This document shows positions 9,646 to 22,100 of a stretch of DNA of 64,000 bases, piece after piece. The position numbers were made by a program, and so were the translations under genes. The stretch spans positions 85,814-149,813 of the forward strand of contig QPMI01000107.1 of NCBI GenBank assembly GCA_004431415.1. Reading direction: 5' to 3'. Source of the stretch: Cyanophora paradoxa. Its lineage: Eukaryota > Glaucocystophyceae > Cyanophorales > Cyanophoraceae. The notes beneath the pieces were generated by a model that did not search any database, was not told where the DNA came from, and saw only the letters and a list, made by a program, of their open reading frames with translations. Every line of letters begins with the position of its first letter. Position 1 is the first letter of the stretch.

Positions 9646-10155
9646 CTAGAGCGCGATGGTGGGCACGGGCTCGACAACGCCGCCCTGCACCACTGACGAG
9701 CGCTCCGACACGTTGGAGAGCTGCCGCGCGGAAATCAGGCGGGAATTCAGGCGACGAGGCGCGGCAACGCGCACCCGCGGCGCGGGGAGGGCCTCGCCCT
9801 CGTCCGCCTCGGCGTCAACGGGCATGGCGAGCATCACGTCGCCCTCACTCACGGTCTCCGCCGTCGCGACGACCGCCGGCGTCGCCAGGGCGTTGAAGGA
9901 CGGCTGGGCGCTGAGGGCCGGCGTGGCTTGGCGGATCTCGGTAGAGGCCCGCACGGAAGTCGGGTGCGAGACAGGCATGCCCTCCGAGACGTGGACGAGC
10001 TCGTGCGACGCGCGGTCCGAGCCGATCGCGTACACCTGGTCGCCGCGGTTCGTGACCGACTTGATCGCCGCTGCGGGAGGAGCGTGAGACACGAGGAAGA
10101 GGTGCAACGAGCGCAGAGAGGGCGCCCGCGCACATTTGCGGAGGTAGCGGATGCG
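9646..10155 (-). other. Cytoplasmic tail and 3' terminal exon
   Basis: After the membrane helix comes a basic stop-transfer stretch (RIRYLRKS), then an intron at 10133-10071 (63 nt, GTGCGC...CCGCAG) that leaves the frame open if retained. Removing it joins RYLRKS to AIKSVTNRGDQVYAIG. The tail is about 145 residues, rich in Ser, Ala, Val and Pro, and has no kinase or other recognised domain. It ends PVPTIAL with a TAG stop at 9648-9646. Confidence 0.75.
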
Positions 10156-13100
10156 GGCGGCGTAGGCGACTACGACGGCGACAGCGACGAAGGCGACACC
10201 GCCGATGACAGCGCCGACAATCACGCCGATGTTCGAGGACGAGCTCGAGCGAGCGGCGTCCGCGCCGCCCGTAGCCGGCGGAACCACGGGGACGGGGTTA
10301 GGCGCCGGGAGGGCTGCCTTAGGAATCGCGGGCGGCACGCTCTGGATGAGGGTGACGACCTGCGCGACGCATGCACAGTCAGCCCTGACCGGAAGAAGGG
10401 CGGGCGACGGGGCGCACGTCGATCGAGTCGCATGAGCAGGAGGTGACGCTCCAGCCCAGGTCGTTCCAGTTCATGGTGCCGGTCGCGAACGACTGGCGGC
10501 CCGAGACGTACGCCTCGTCGATGACGCCGACGGGGCCGTCCGAGCCGGGGATGGTCTGGCACGACGGGCCCGTGCACTCGTACGTCGACGAGCAGCCGGC
10601 CGACGAGAAGCCCTTCACGCTGCTGTCGTAGCGTGCGCACACGGAGACTGCGAGGGGGTCAGTTGGGCACGCGGCGCGGAGCGACTGCAGCGGAAGACGC
10701 ACTGGTCGGCGCCGTGCAGACAGGGGACGGGCACTTCGAGCCGGCCGGGCACTTGATCGTGAGCGTCATGCCGCGCGTGTACGCGTTGCCCGCGTGCATG
10801 CGGCGGCCCGTCTGCAAATCGAGAGATCAGTATAGTCGAGTGTGCAAATGACCGAAGGCGGCTCACAGATTCGAGGCGGAAGAACGAGCTCGACGTCGAG
10901 TACCCGTCAAAGAGCTGGTAGCTCGTGGCCAGGCTCTCGGGGTCGATGACGACGTTGTTGTCTTGTTGCCTGCAGCAAAGCAGTCAACAACTGAAATAAA
11001 CGACTACTCGATCAATCGCAAAAGCGGACCAGCAGACGAGAGGGACCGCCTGCTTCTCGGCGACCTCAGTGCGGTCGATGCCGGTGATCTGGTACGTGAT
11101 CGAGCGGAGCATGAACTGCCCGTCGCTGCTCGACGACGTGTACACGATCGTGCCCCCGTTCACCATCACCGCTGTGGGCAGCTGGGCGCCGGGCCACAGC
11201 ACGCGCTTCACGGAGACCGCGCTGGTACCCAGCATGCGCCGGCGGGGCAGGCTCAGCTGCGTCTGGATTAAGGACGGCAGCTGGGCCGTCGGCAGTGCTC
11301 CTTGAGGCTCGATGGATGCCGAAAGCGACGGCTTGATTGCCTTGAGACGGCGCGATGACGACTGGCGAAGAGCGCGGTACTCCGCATCTGGTTCAGACCC
11401 GAGAATCGCGCGGCGCTTTGAGGCCAAGGTTCTCGTGCTTTCCAGGTCGGGCATCTTCGCGAAACCTGGGCACAAGTTAGGTCGATCTGTATCACGTAAA
11501 GAAAAGAGATATAAATTTACCATTCGGGCAGTAGCAAGTTGGCAGAGATGTTACACCGCAGTTTCCGCCTGGACAGCTGACGCGGAGCCTGAACGTGCCA
11601 GTCCCACCCTTGGCAGCAATCTTGGTTCCGTCCGCAGTCCCACCTGATCCGGAATAAGAACTTCGATTGACCTTGCAGATCAAAACATGGTCGCCGAAAC
11701 GCACCAACATCCCAGAGGCCAACGACACGATTGCCGTCCACAATACGCGAGTACATCGGGGCCTTGAAAGATGAATCAAGGCGCTGGAAGTACCAGTTCG
11801 CATTTTGCGCAGGTGTCAGTCTCGTGTACATGGTCTGATTGCCCAGAGCGCTCGGATCAAGGAAGCTGTTGTTTAACCGCGGGTCAACTGTTACGCCTGT
11901 CGCCCACGTGTTGTACGGGGCTGTCCCGTAGAGCTCGTACGGGGTGCCAGAGAAGTTGCACTGGACGTAGGACACGAACGGGACGCCAAACGATCCCCAG
12001 TTTGTGACAGTGTAAGTGCCAGTGACATGTTGATTGACGGAGTCGACCACAGCAGTCGGCGTCGCGCCCACTCGGCACGGAACAGTTGTGCCATTGTTTT
12101 CAAAGAAACGGTTCCCGAAGCCAGGGCACGGCTGGAAAGTGCTTCCACCAGCAGTAATGTCGCAGCTCACCCAGTCATTGAAGCCGTCGTAAGTACCGCC
12201 TCGCGCGTCCTCAAAGACAAAGTGAGTGCTGTGCAATCAACCCTAATCAGCGCATGGATGCCCAAGCAGATGAGAAAAGTGCACCGATAATAGTAAGTGT
12301 AGGAGGTGCCACCAGCACGGTTCAGATCCCAGGCGTCGTTACCAGTCAACCCCAACAGCGCCCAGTTCGGGGGCGTGATGATGACAGGATCAAACATGTC
12401 CATCGTGTACAGCGGGGGGGGATTGGTACTGTTGCGGGCCGTGAAGTCCGGAATGTAGAGCCCGTACGAGTTCGGGAAACGCGAGAATTGGCCCCAATTA
12501 TTCGGGGCCGTATTCGCAATGTCGGTAGGATTGATGACCGTGTCGTAAGTTTCGGGATCGCAATCAGTGTCCGCCTTGAGGCAGTCGCCCATATTGTTGT
12601 GGAAGCTGGTGCACGTGTTAAGTGAATTCTTGTTGCATTTGTAGCCGACTCGCCCATCTGGGGTAAATGTGCATTGGTCAGACTTGCAATTCGTGCGGTA
12701 TATCTGCACGCCCTTGATCCCGCCATTCCTTCCTAGATTCTTGTAGCTCTCTGGAACCAGGACGCGGAACTCGTGGCGCTTGATGTTCGTGACCTTGCGG
12801 ATGAGGCTGTACGTCCGAAGCGGAGTGACGTTGGGGATCTTGGGGTTCGGTCCGCACGGCCCGTAAGGATCGTCCGTGCCTCCAAGGCGGCAGCCCGTGT
12901 CGTCGGTGTCGTAGATTGCCTCCTGTGCGCTATCAGCACCTTTGTTGTCGTATAGCATACACGCAGAGCTGTGCAGCGAGATCAGTGATCGGAATTTCGC
13001 AATCTCAAAAAGAATGACAAGCGAGGTACGCACCGCCAGTGAATGACATCCAGGGATGGAAGCTCTTCGTCGCCTCCTGACACTTCGTAGAACTGCTGCA

Positions 13101-16100
13101 GTTGATTGCTTGCGTCTCTGTACAGCGTGAAATCCGCTGTATTTCGACTCAATGAGGTCCACGGTGAGCAAGACCGTGCCTGGAGTCCGAAGCAGGTCTT
13201 GCGAATTGGCGAGTAGCACTGCCCGATGCCGCACCCTTCAATGTCAGCATCCGCCTCCGAACAGGGGGTGACCTTGGGGAGAATGCCGTCCTTCGCTGAA
13301 CTCCAAGGGCACCGCATCCGCTTGATGATGATGCCCTTGATCTTGTCCCGAGCCGCGGCGGGTTCGTACGAGAGTGCGAACTTCATGCGGCGGTACGTCA
13401 AATTCAGCTGCAGCTCCACGAGCTTCATCGAGCACGTGTACGAAGCGAGCCTATATCGATTCTCCGCAGATCTGCTCGCGTTGCGATAGAAGACGCTCGC
13501 GTTCATGGCGCCGATGTCGAGCCATTCGTAACCCACGAAGAGATCCGTGATGTTGACGTGGTACCAGGCCCTGCGAGACCATTAATAGAGAAATCACGTG
13601 GAACGCAAAAAGACACGCACTGGTAGCAATAGTAAACGCCAAGATTATCCGGAACCGTATCAATAAAGCTCGTCTGATTCCCTTCGAAGGAGAAGAATCT
13701 GTATTCCGTCTTCTTGGACGGGTCGGAGCAACGCCAGCGCTCAACGTAGGTGTTCATGATCTTGCTCCAGGACGGGATCCACGAAGGCGTGATTCTGACG
13801 GCTACAGTCTTCGAACCCCAGTCCGATAGCGTCGAGTTGAAGCTGACGATCGGCTGCGGCTCGATGCCATCGTAGACCATGCCCAGCGGGCCCGGCATCC
13901 CCGAGCACGTCATGTTCATCCTTCCGAACGTGACTTCAGCTCCACCTGCACAAGAGTCACTAGCCACTGAGAGAGCATAAAAGTACAGAACGCACTCGTG
14001 TTGAAGAATCCAATGTCCGAGATGGGCTGGCCTCCTGCACTGCCCGCTCCTGAGCAGTCCGTTATCTTGTACTCGGCCTGGCAAAGCGGGGCATTCGGGT
14101 TGATGCCGTTGGCCGTGAAGTTGTAGTTGGGGTCTGCAAATTTGCGGCCTCAGGAAAACGCGACCAAGAAACGGAATCAGAATTCACGGACCAATGCTAC
14201 AAGTCAGGTTGCCAGTGCGCTGCAGGCCCTGCTCCTGAAGCTTGGCCGGCGTGGTGAACGTGACTGTGAGGAAGGAATCAGTTCATAACCCGACGAAAGG
14301 GATGGTGGCGAAAGCGCACGGTTGATCTGAATGTTCGGCGTGAGCCACGTGACTCCACTCTTCCCGGACAGTGCAGCCATTTCAGTTGTGCACGAGCTCT
14401 GCAAATGTGTACATGAGTGACTCTGAAAACATCACACTAATTCCGATTGAGCCAGACCTGGACGACACTCCTGACAATGTTGTACAGGACGTCGCAGATG
14501 TCTCCGTTGCCATCGGGCTGATCGTTCTTGTCATCGTCGTAGTCCGGAATAGGAATCTTGGACGGCGACGGCGATGGGCTCGGGCTCGGGGACGGCGAGG
14601 GCGTCGGAGTGGCCAGCACGTCGACGCGCGAGGCGCTCGACATGAACGAGTCCTTCGAGTTCGTCGAGACGAAGAAGGCCCTGCGCGGAAAGAGGTTAGG
14701 GCACGATTGAGAAGCAAGGCAAAAGCGAGCCGCGCACTTGTAGTTGTACGAGGACGGCCGCGGGACGTTCGTGTCGACGAAGGACTCTTCCGCCGCGCTC
14801 GACTTCGCGATGTTCTTGACCTGAGTGGTCGTGCAGCCCCTGCTCGACACGCACGACGAGTAACTCGACGTGTTGAATGCCGACTCGGCGCACACGCTCG
14901 TGTTGCAGTTGTCGCGGAAGACAAGCGTGCTGGCGATGACCGCCTTGAGGCCGGTATCCGTGGGATAGGTCGTGGTCACAGTGATGTCGTCCTGGTTCTC
15001 GTACGAACCCGTTCCGGCGGTCGCGTTGATACCCGGGGCGTTGAGCCGCGTCGTGGTCCCGAAGCAGCTGTTCGACGCCGGGCTCGTGGTCTCCTGATCG
15101 GGTCCGCCAGTGACAGTGACATGGTACTCGTACGTCTCCTCTGGGAACAGCCCGGTGCTGTCCGGCTTGGTGCTAACCCGAGTGAAGGAAGCGCCAGATT
15201 TGATGTAGAGCTCCCATCCGGTGCCCTTGCTCTTGGTATCCGCGGCCAGAGTCATCTTGACCGGCGTGATGCTTGAAACCGTCACGGAGCAAGTCGGCCG
15301 AGGCCACGTGCTCGCGGTGTAGATCACAGCCGAGGTCGAGACGTAGCCGTCGTCGTACGCCATGACGTACGCGAATGTGAAGCTGTAAGACACGCCGTCC
15401 GGCTGGATCGAGTTACCGGCGTATGAGCTGAGGACGATCGTCGGAGACCCGCTTGTCAGATTCGCCACCCAGTTGCCGGAGCTGTCGGTCACGTAGACGG
15501 CGGCCACATTCGGCGCCCCTGCCGCAATCGCGGCTGCAGCGTCGAGCTTGATCTTGGTCCAGGACGGAGACAAGACAGCCGCGTTTGAAGTGCCCGACGG
15601 CGGGAACGGCAGGTCCGGAGTGCGCAGGGAGAGCTCCGCCGAGACGTTGGAAGGATTGCCGCTCGTGTTGAACTTGGCCGTGTACGCGTACCATGTGCTC
15701 GGGCGCACAGCCGTGTCGGTCCAGGCCTGAAGCGCGCTCGTTGCATCGGCCTCGCGCACGACCACGTTGTCCCGGTAAATGGTCGCGCCAGTAATGGTCT
15801 GCGCGTTGTAGCCCAGGGCCACGTCCTGCTCCGAGTACCACACCTTGATCTCGATTGCCGTCGTCGTCGGCTCCCTGACCTTGAGCACGACGGGCGTGGC
15901 AACCGGGACCACGATCTCGACCGGAGCCGACTCATCACCGACCGCGGTAACCACATCGTTCGGCGCAACCACGAAGACCGCCGTGTACCTGTAGGCGACG
16001 CCCGCATCCGAGAAGCGGTTCGCGTCAACGACCGGAGGAAGTCCTCGGAGGGTCGTCACGAGCACGCCATCCCTCATCAGGCGAGTGTGCGTAATGCGGT

Positions 16101-19100
16101 TGTCCACGCCGTCGGACGGCAGGCTGATGCGGACGGAAATCCCGATGGGCGTCACCAACACCGGGGTGATGACCGGCTTCGGCGGGGACGTGTCCGCCTC
16201 GCACGGATCCGAGCGGAACGAAAGCGCGCCAGTGGTCGTGTAGTCCACTGAGAACACGTACGACGAGCTCGCGTTGAGGCCGGTCACGATTCTCTCCAAG
16301 GAGCTCGGCGCAATGGCTCCGTCCTTCGAAATAGCGCCGTCCAAGAGGAGGTCGCTCCGGAAGAGACGGAGCTTGTCCGCGAGGGTGGTGGCCACCGCGG
16401 GGATCTGGAGCGCGAGCTTCACCGTCGTGGACGTCGAGTTGACGTACGTGCACGTGGGCTTGGGGGCCGTCTTGGTCCACGCGAGCGTGAGGGGCGACAT
16501 GTCGGACTCCGAGAGAAGCGTGAGGACCTTGGCGGTGTAGTTGTACGCGGTGCCCGGCAGGCGGTCCGCGTGCGTGAACGTCAACGAGACCGAGCTGTTC
16601 CGGTGCACCTCGACGGGCCCGGCATCGGTGACGAGGTAGACGACGAAGCCGGTAATCACTCCAGGCGGCGCGTACGGCGGCGAGATCATCAGGGTGACCG
16701 AGGTCAGCGTCGCGAGAGTCGTCATCGCCGGCTCGGTGAAGTAGAGCGCCGGCGGGTTCGGGCGGCCAAGCGTCACGACAAGGTTCGAGGACCACTCCGA
16801 ATCCTCGCCGAGCGTGATGGCCTTCGCCCGGTAGGTGTACGTCTGACTCGCGTTGAGCCCCGTATCCGTCGGGCACGTGTAGGTCTGCGGGATGCTAGCC
16901 GGCTCATCCTTCACGCACGACAGCTCCTTCACACCGAAGTCGCGCTGCAACAGCACCTCCGTGACTGCCGACTCGGTGCCGTCCTGCGCAAGCGTGACCT
17001 GGATGGACACCCTGTCGAGGTCCATCGACGTGTTCCTCAGGGACGGCGCCCCGGGCACGAGCGTGGTCATGGTCACGGGGTTGGAGAAGTCGCTCCTGAG
17101 GTCGCCGAGGCCGTCCGGAAGCTGCTGCACGATTCGCGCGTAGTACGTCCTCGTGTCGCCGGGCTGCAGGCTGGTCTGGTTGTGGGTGCGCACGTCCACG
17201 TCGGGGTACTCCCACTGGTACGTGGCCAACAGGGCTGCGTCGGTGTCGCTCTGCTCCTTGAGCACGCGGAGGGCAGCGCCGTTCCCTGAGGCGTCCATGT
17301 CCGTGAAGACGAACTGGAGCCACTGGGCGCCCCGCGTCCCGTTCGTGCCGATCGGCGGGGACGGGCGCGTCCACGTCCTCGTGAGGTCGGCGAGCACGGA
17401 AGGCGCGCCTTGCGTGTCGTACCGCGCAGTGTAGTTGTAGTTCGTGAACGAGTTCAGGCCGCCCGGACACTTCTGCGTGTCGCCCGAGCCCCACGCTCCG
17501 GAGACCACCGTGGACAGGGTGCCATCCGACTGGACGAGGTACAAGTACACGTTTCCGATCGTGATGCCCTCGGTCGCGGGGACGTAGATGTTGACGCAGA
17601 CCGACTGGTTCGTCGTCGGGTCACGCTTCCAAGTCACAGTGGGCTTGGGCGGGTACTGCGTCTGGACCACCACCGGATCGCCCTTCTGGCCGTTGCTGGA
17701 GTCGCTGTCGGACTTGTCCGACTTGCCTGCCGGTGAGTCGAGGACTGCGTTGCAGGAGATGACCTCGCCGGGCAGCACGGTCAAGTAGACGACGGTCACG
17801 CCGGACGGGCTGGGCGCAATCGTCTGCGTGCCAGCAGTGCCGTTGCACACGAGGATCGTCGAGTTCGTCAACGCCTTGCTGGCGTCATTGTCGATGGTGA
17901 CGGTGACCATGATGCTTGTCGAGTTCAGCGGGGTCATCTCGAGGTTGGGCGCCGCCGGCGGCAGCGTCGGATCCACCTGGCCCGTCTGGCTGGTCGTGCC
18001 TCCCTTGCCCTTGAACTCGCACACCCAGACGTACTGGACGGCGAAGTCGACCGTGTACGGCGCGCTCGAGCTCGTGAAAGTGAACTGGCCGTTCGAGACC
18101 GTGAACGTCGTGCCCGGCGTATTCTCCTCCCAGCAGACCGTGCTCGTGACCACCCCCTCCAGACCGGCTGGAAGAGGCACACTCACGGTGACCGACGGGC
18201 CCGTCGTGGTCGAAACCAGAACAGGCTGGGGCGCGGGAAGGGCGGTCCAGAGCTCCTTCGGATCAGACAGCGGCGACTTCACAACCACGCCGTCGTTGTC
18301 AACCGTAAGCAAGGCAGTGTAGTTGTACGCGCGGCCCGCGGCGAGACCGGTGTCGTTGAAAAGCAGGCAGCACCCGCTCGGCGCGCTGCAGGGCGTGCAC
18401 GTGTTCGGCAGCGTTGCGATCAGCTGGCCGTCGCGGTACAGCTCCGTGCCGTTGCTCTCCACCCACTTCTGAGGGAGCTCAATCTGGACGCTCGTGGTCG
18501 TGGTGGTGGCCGGGTGCGGGCCCTGAGCCACCGTCGGCGATCCCGGCGGCGTCGTGATCGTGATGTTCACGCGCGTGCTCTCCATGCCGTCCTTGCCGAT
18601 GTAGTACGCAACGTACGTGTAAGTCGTCCCAGGGGACGCGTTGTCGTCAGTGCAGTCGGTCACGCCCGGAGTCTCACCAGCCCAGGAGCTGTTCACCTTG
18701 CAGAGGAAGCCTCCAAGGACACGCTCGAGCACGAGCACTGTAATGTCGTCATCCGGAGTCGACGGCTCCACGTGCAGGATGCTCGTCGACGCGTCGCCCG
18801 AGGACGCAGTGGTGGACGAGGTGAGCGACAGGACTGGCGGGTTCGGCGAGGTCCAGGCACTGTCGGCAGTGCTGTTCGGCGAGTCCACGCCCGGTGTCTG
18901 ACTCGGCTTGCCGGCCGTGGTGTAGTCCGCCTTGTACCAGTACTCCGAGCCTGCCGCCAGGCCACTGTGAGTGTACTCGTAGGTGGCCGACGTCCTGAGA
19001 ATCTCGGTGAGCTTGCTGTAGGGGCCCTCCTCCGAGGCTGCGGTGTAGATGCGGATTGCGACTGCCGCGTCCTGCTCGGGCACAGGCTTCGCCACCGTCA

Positions 19101-22100
19101 CCTTGACGGACGTGGCATCGATGCCCTTCGCCGAGAGCGTTGGCGCCGCGGGGTCCTTAGTCTTGGCAGACAGCGACCCGTTCGGCGACTTGGAGTAGAG
19201 CGTGATGAGGGCTGCCTCGTAGGCGAAAGTCAGGCCTGGCGGGAGACCGGAGTCCGTGAACACGAAGAAGTTGACGTTGCGCGGTGCAGCCATAGTCTGA
19301 GAGGCGGCCAGCATTCCATCGCGGTACAGATCGATCCTCGTGACGACAGGCCTGAGGTCCTCTCCAGGGATCGTGTTCACCTCGGGCGCACGGGTAGGAT
19401 AGGCGACCTTGACCTTCACGACGGTCGCGGTGGGGTAGCTCGGAGAGGAGTCGACCGAGTCCAGCGTGAGGACGGGGGCAGCAGGAATGGCCTGCGTGAC
19501 CTGAAGGACGTCCGAGGTCGGCGAGTTCAGCCCCGTCGTAGTGTAGTACGCCGTGATGTTCGACGTCGTCGCCGGCTCCAGGCCCGTGAGCGTTATGCAG
19601 TCCTCGAACTCGTCCTCCTTGGGGATGGAGAACGTGAAGGGGGTGCTTGTCGGAAGGTACAGGCGGGAGAACTCCGTCGTCTTGATCTCAGCGTGGCTGA
19701 GGTTTCGCGGGTACGTCACGCAGATCTTCACGGTCGTCGCGGTGACCAGCGTGTACGAGATGGTCGGCTTCACCACCAGCAGCGCCGTCACGTGGAGCGG
19801 ATCCGAGATCAGGCCCCTCTCATTGCGCTCCAAGCCGTTGTAGAAGACCAAGCCCTCGTACTGCGCCGTGTACTCGTACGTGATGCCGGGGTTGATGGCC
19901 CCGGTGCCATCAACGCACGACGCGAGCCAGTTGTCCGACGCCTCGCTGCACACTCGCGACGAGTTGCGCAACAGGAACGTCTCGGAGACGCGGAGCTTGT
20001 TGAGGTCGGTCTCCGCGAGGTCCACCCTCAGGTCGAATTCCGTCTTGTAGCCCAGGGACAGCTGGGGCGCCGGCGGGCCGGTGCGGGCCTGCTTCGATTC
20101 GCTCTCCTTCGAGTCCGCAGGCGTCAGGTACACCGCCTTGTACCAGTAATCCGTCTGGTGCGCGCGGCCCGTGTCCACGTGGCGGTACACCCCATCACTG
20201 TCCGCCGTCGGGACCGTCGCGACCGTCGTCCACTCACTCCCCGCCGCGCTGGACATCGCCCGGGAGATCCGCACCCCCGTCACATTCACCACGGGGTCGA
20301 GCGTCGGCAGCTCGACCTCCAACCACACCGCCGTCGCGTTGACGGCAGTCGTCGTGAGGGTCGGCTGCGGCGAGTCGTCCGTCGTCACCGACGCCGTGTT
20401 CGAGTCCTGCGAGGGGCCCACCCACGAGGTCGCAATCGCCCAGCACGAGTACGTCGTGCTCGGCTGCAGGGACACGAGGACCTCCTCCGCCAGGCCCATC
20501 CGCTCGATGGCCACCGTGCGCGCCGTGTTCGTGTCATTGCAGGTCAGCTGGTAGTTGTCGGCAAGCACGTTGCTCGCGTCGTGCTCGATTTCGATGTGAA
20601 CCTTGATGGTGTTCGAGTCCACCATCGTCATCGTCACGGCGGGGGCCTTCGGCGGCAGCGTCACCGCCACGTCGCCCACCTCGCTTCTCGTGCCCCTTGG
20701 CCCTCGAACACGCACTTCCACACGTACGCCGTCGCCCAGTCCACCTTGTAGCCCGTCGCGCCGTTTTCACTCGAAACGACGAACTGCGCGCCCGAGACGG
20801 TGAAGGTGACCGCCGACGCGTTGGCCAGCAGACCGTCCTCACGACGACGCTCTCGAGCCCCAGCGGCAGGGAAACGTTCACTGTCACCGACGGGTAGTTC
20901 GTGTTCGCGTGGATGACCGGCACAGGCGCAGGCAGGGCGGTCCAGAGCTCCTTCTTCGCCGACTCCGGCGACGTGACGCGCACCCGCCATTGTCGACCGT
21001 CAGCAGCGCCGTGTAGTTGTACACATGGCCCTCGGCCAGGCCGGTGTCGTTGAATCGGAGACAGCAGCGGCTCGGATCGTCAAGGCGATGGCACGGCCCG
21101 CAGCTCGACGGCGAGAGCGGGATCGTCACGATCGGGCTGGAGCCGGCGCCGTCGCGGTAGAGCTCCGTCCCGTTGCTCTTCTCCCACCCCACAGGGAGCT
21201 CAATCTCCACGCTGATGGTCGAGGTCGTTGCCCGGTACGGGCCCTTGACGACCAGCGGTGCTTCTGGTGGCGTCGTCACGTTGAAGTGCGCGCGTTCGCT
21301 CGTCAGCCCCTCCTGGCCAATGTAGTGCGCCGTGTACGTGTACAAAGTCGCGGGCCTCGCCCCTGCGTCCACGCACGTGGCCGTGCCGCCCACCCCGCCC
21401 AACCATCCGATCGGGTTCGGCGCCGAGCAGCTGAAGCTGAAGCTGTCGCGCGACACCACCAAGCCGGTGACGGAGCTGTTCGCCACCGACGGCGCCATGT
21501 GCAGGCTGACAGTGACCGCGCTGGAGCCCGTCACCGTGGCCGAGTTCAGGCTGAACGCCGGCGGCGACGGCGCGGTCCACGCCCCGTCCGCAACGCTCAG
21601 ATCCGAGTCCTTCCCGGCGATCCCGTCCGGCTCGCCGGACGTCGTGTAGTCCGCCTTGTACCAGTACTGCGTCCCCGCCACGCGAGCCGTGTCGGTGTAC
21701 ACGTAGTCACCCTCCGGCTCCGGCTTGCTGTTGATCTCCGCGATCTCCTGGTACGTCCCGTCGACCGACGGCGCGCGGTAGATGCGAATCGTCACTGCCG
21801 CCGCCTGCTCCGGCACCGGGCGGTCCACCACCAGCGTGATCGCCGACGTGTTGCGGTCGATGCCCGTCGCCGTGATCTTGGGTCTGGCGGCGATGTCCGT
21901 CTCCGCCAGTGCCGACCCGTTCGGCGAGTTCGTGTACAGCGTGAACAGCGTCGCCTGGTAGAAGTAGAGCAGGCCAGGGGCGAGCTCGTCGTCGATGAAC
22001 TCGTACGTGTCCAACGTGCTGACTGCGCCCTGCGAGCCAACGAGCGAGCCGTTGCGATACAAGTCGATCCGCTTGATGACCGGCAGGAGGTCCTCGGCCG

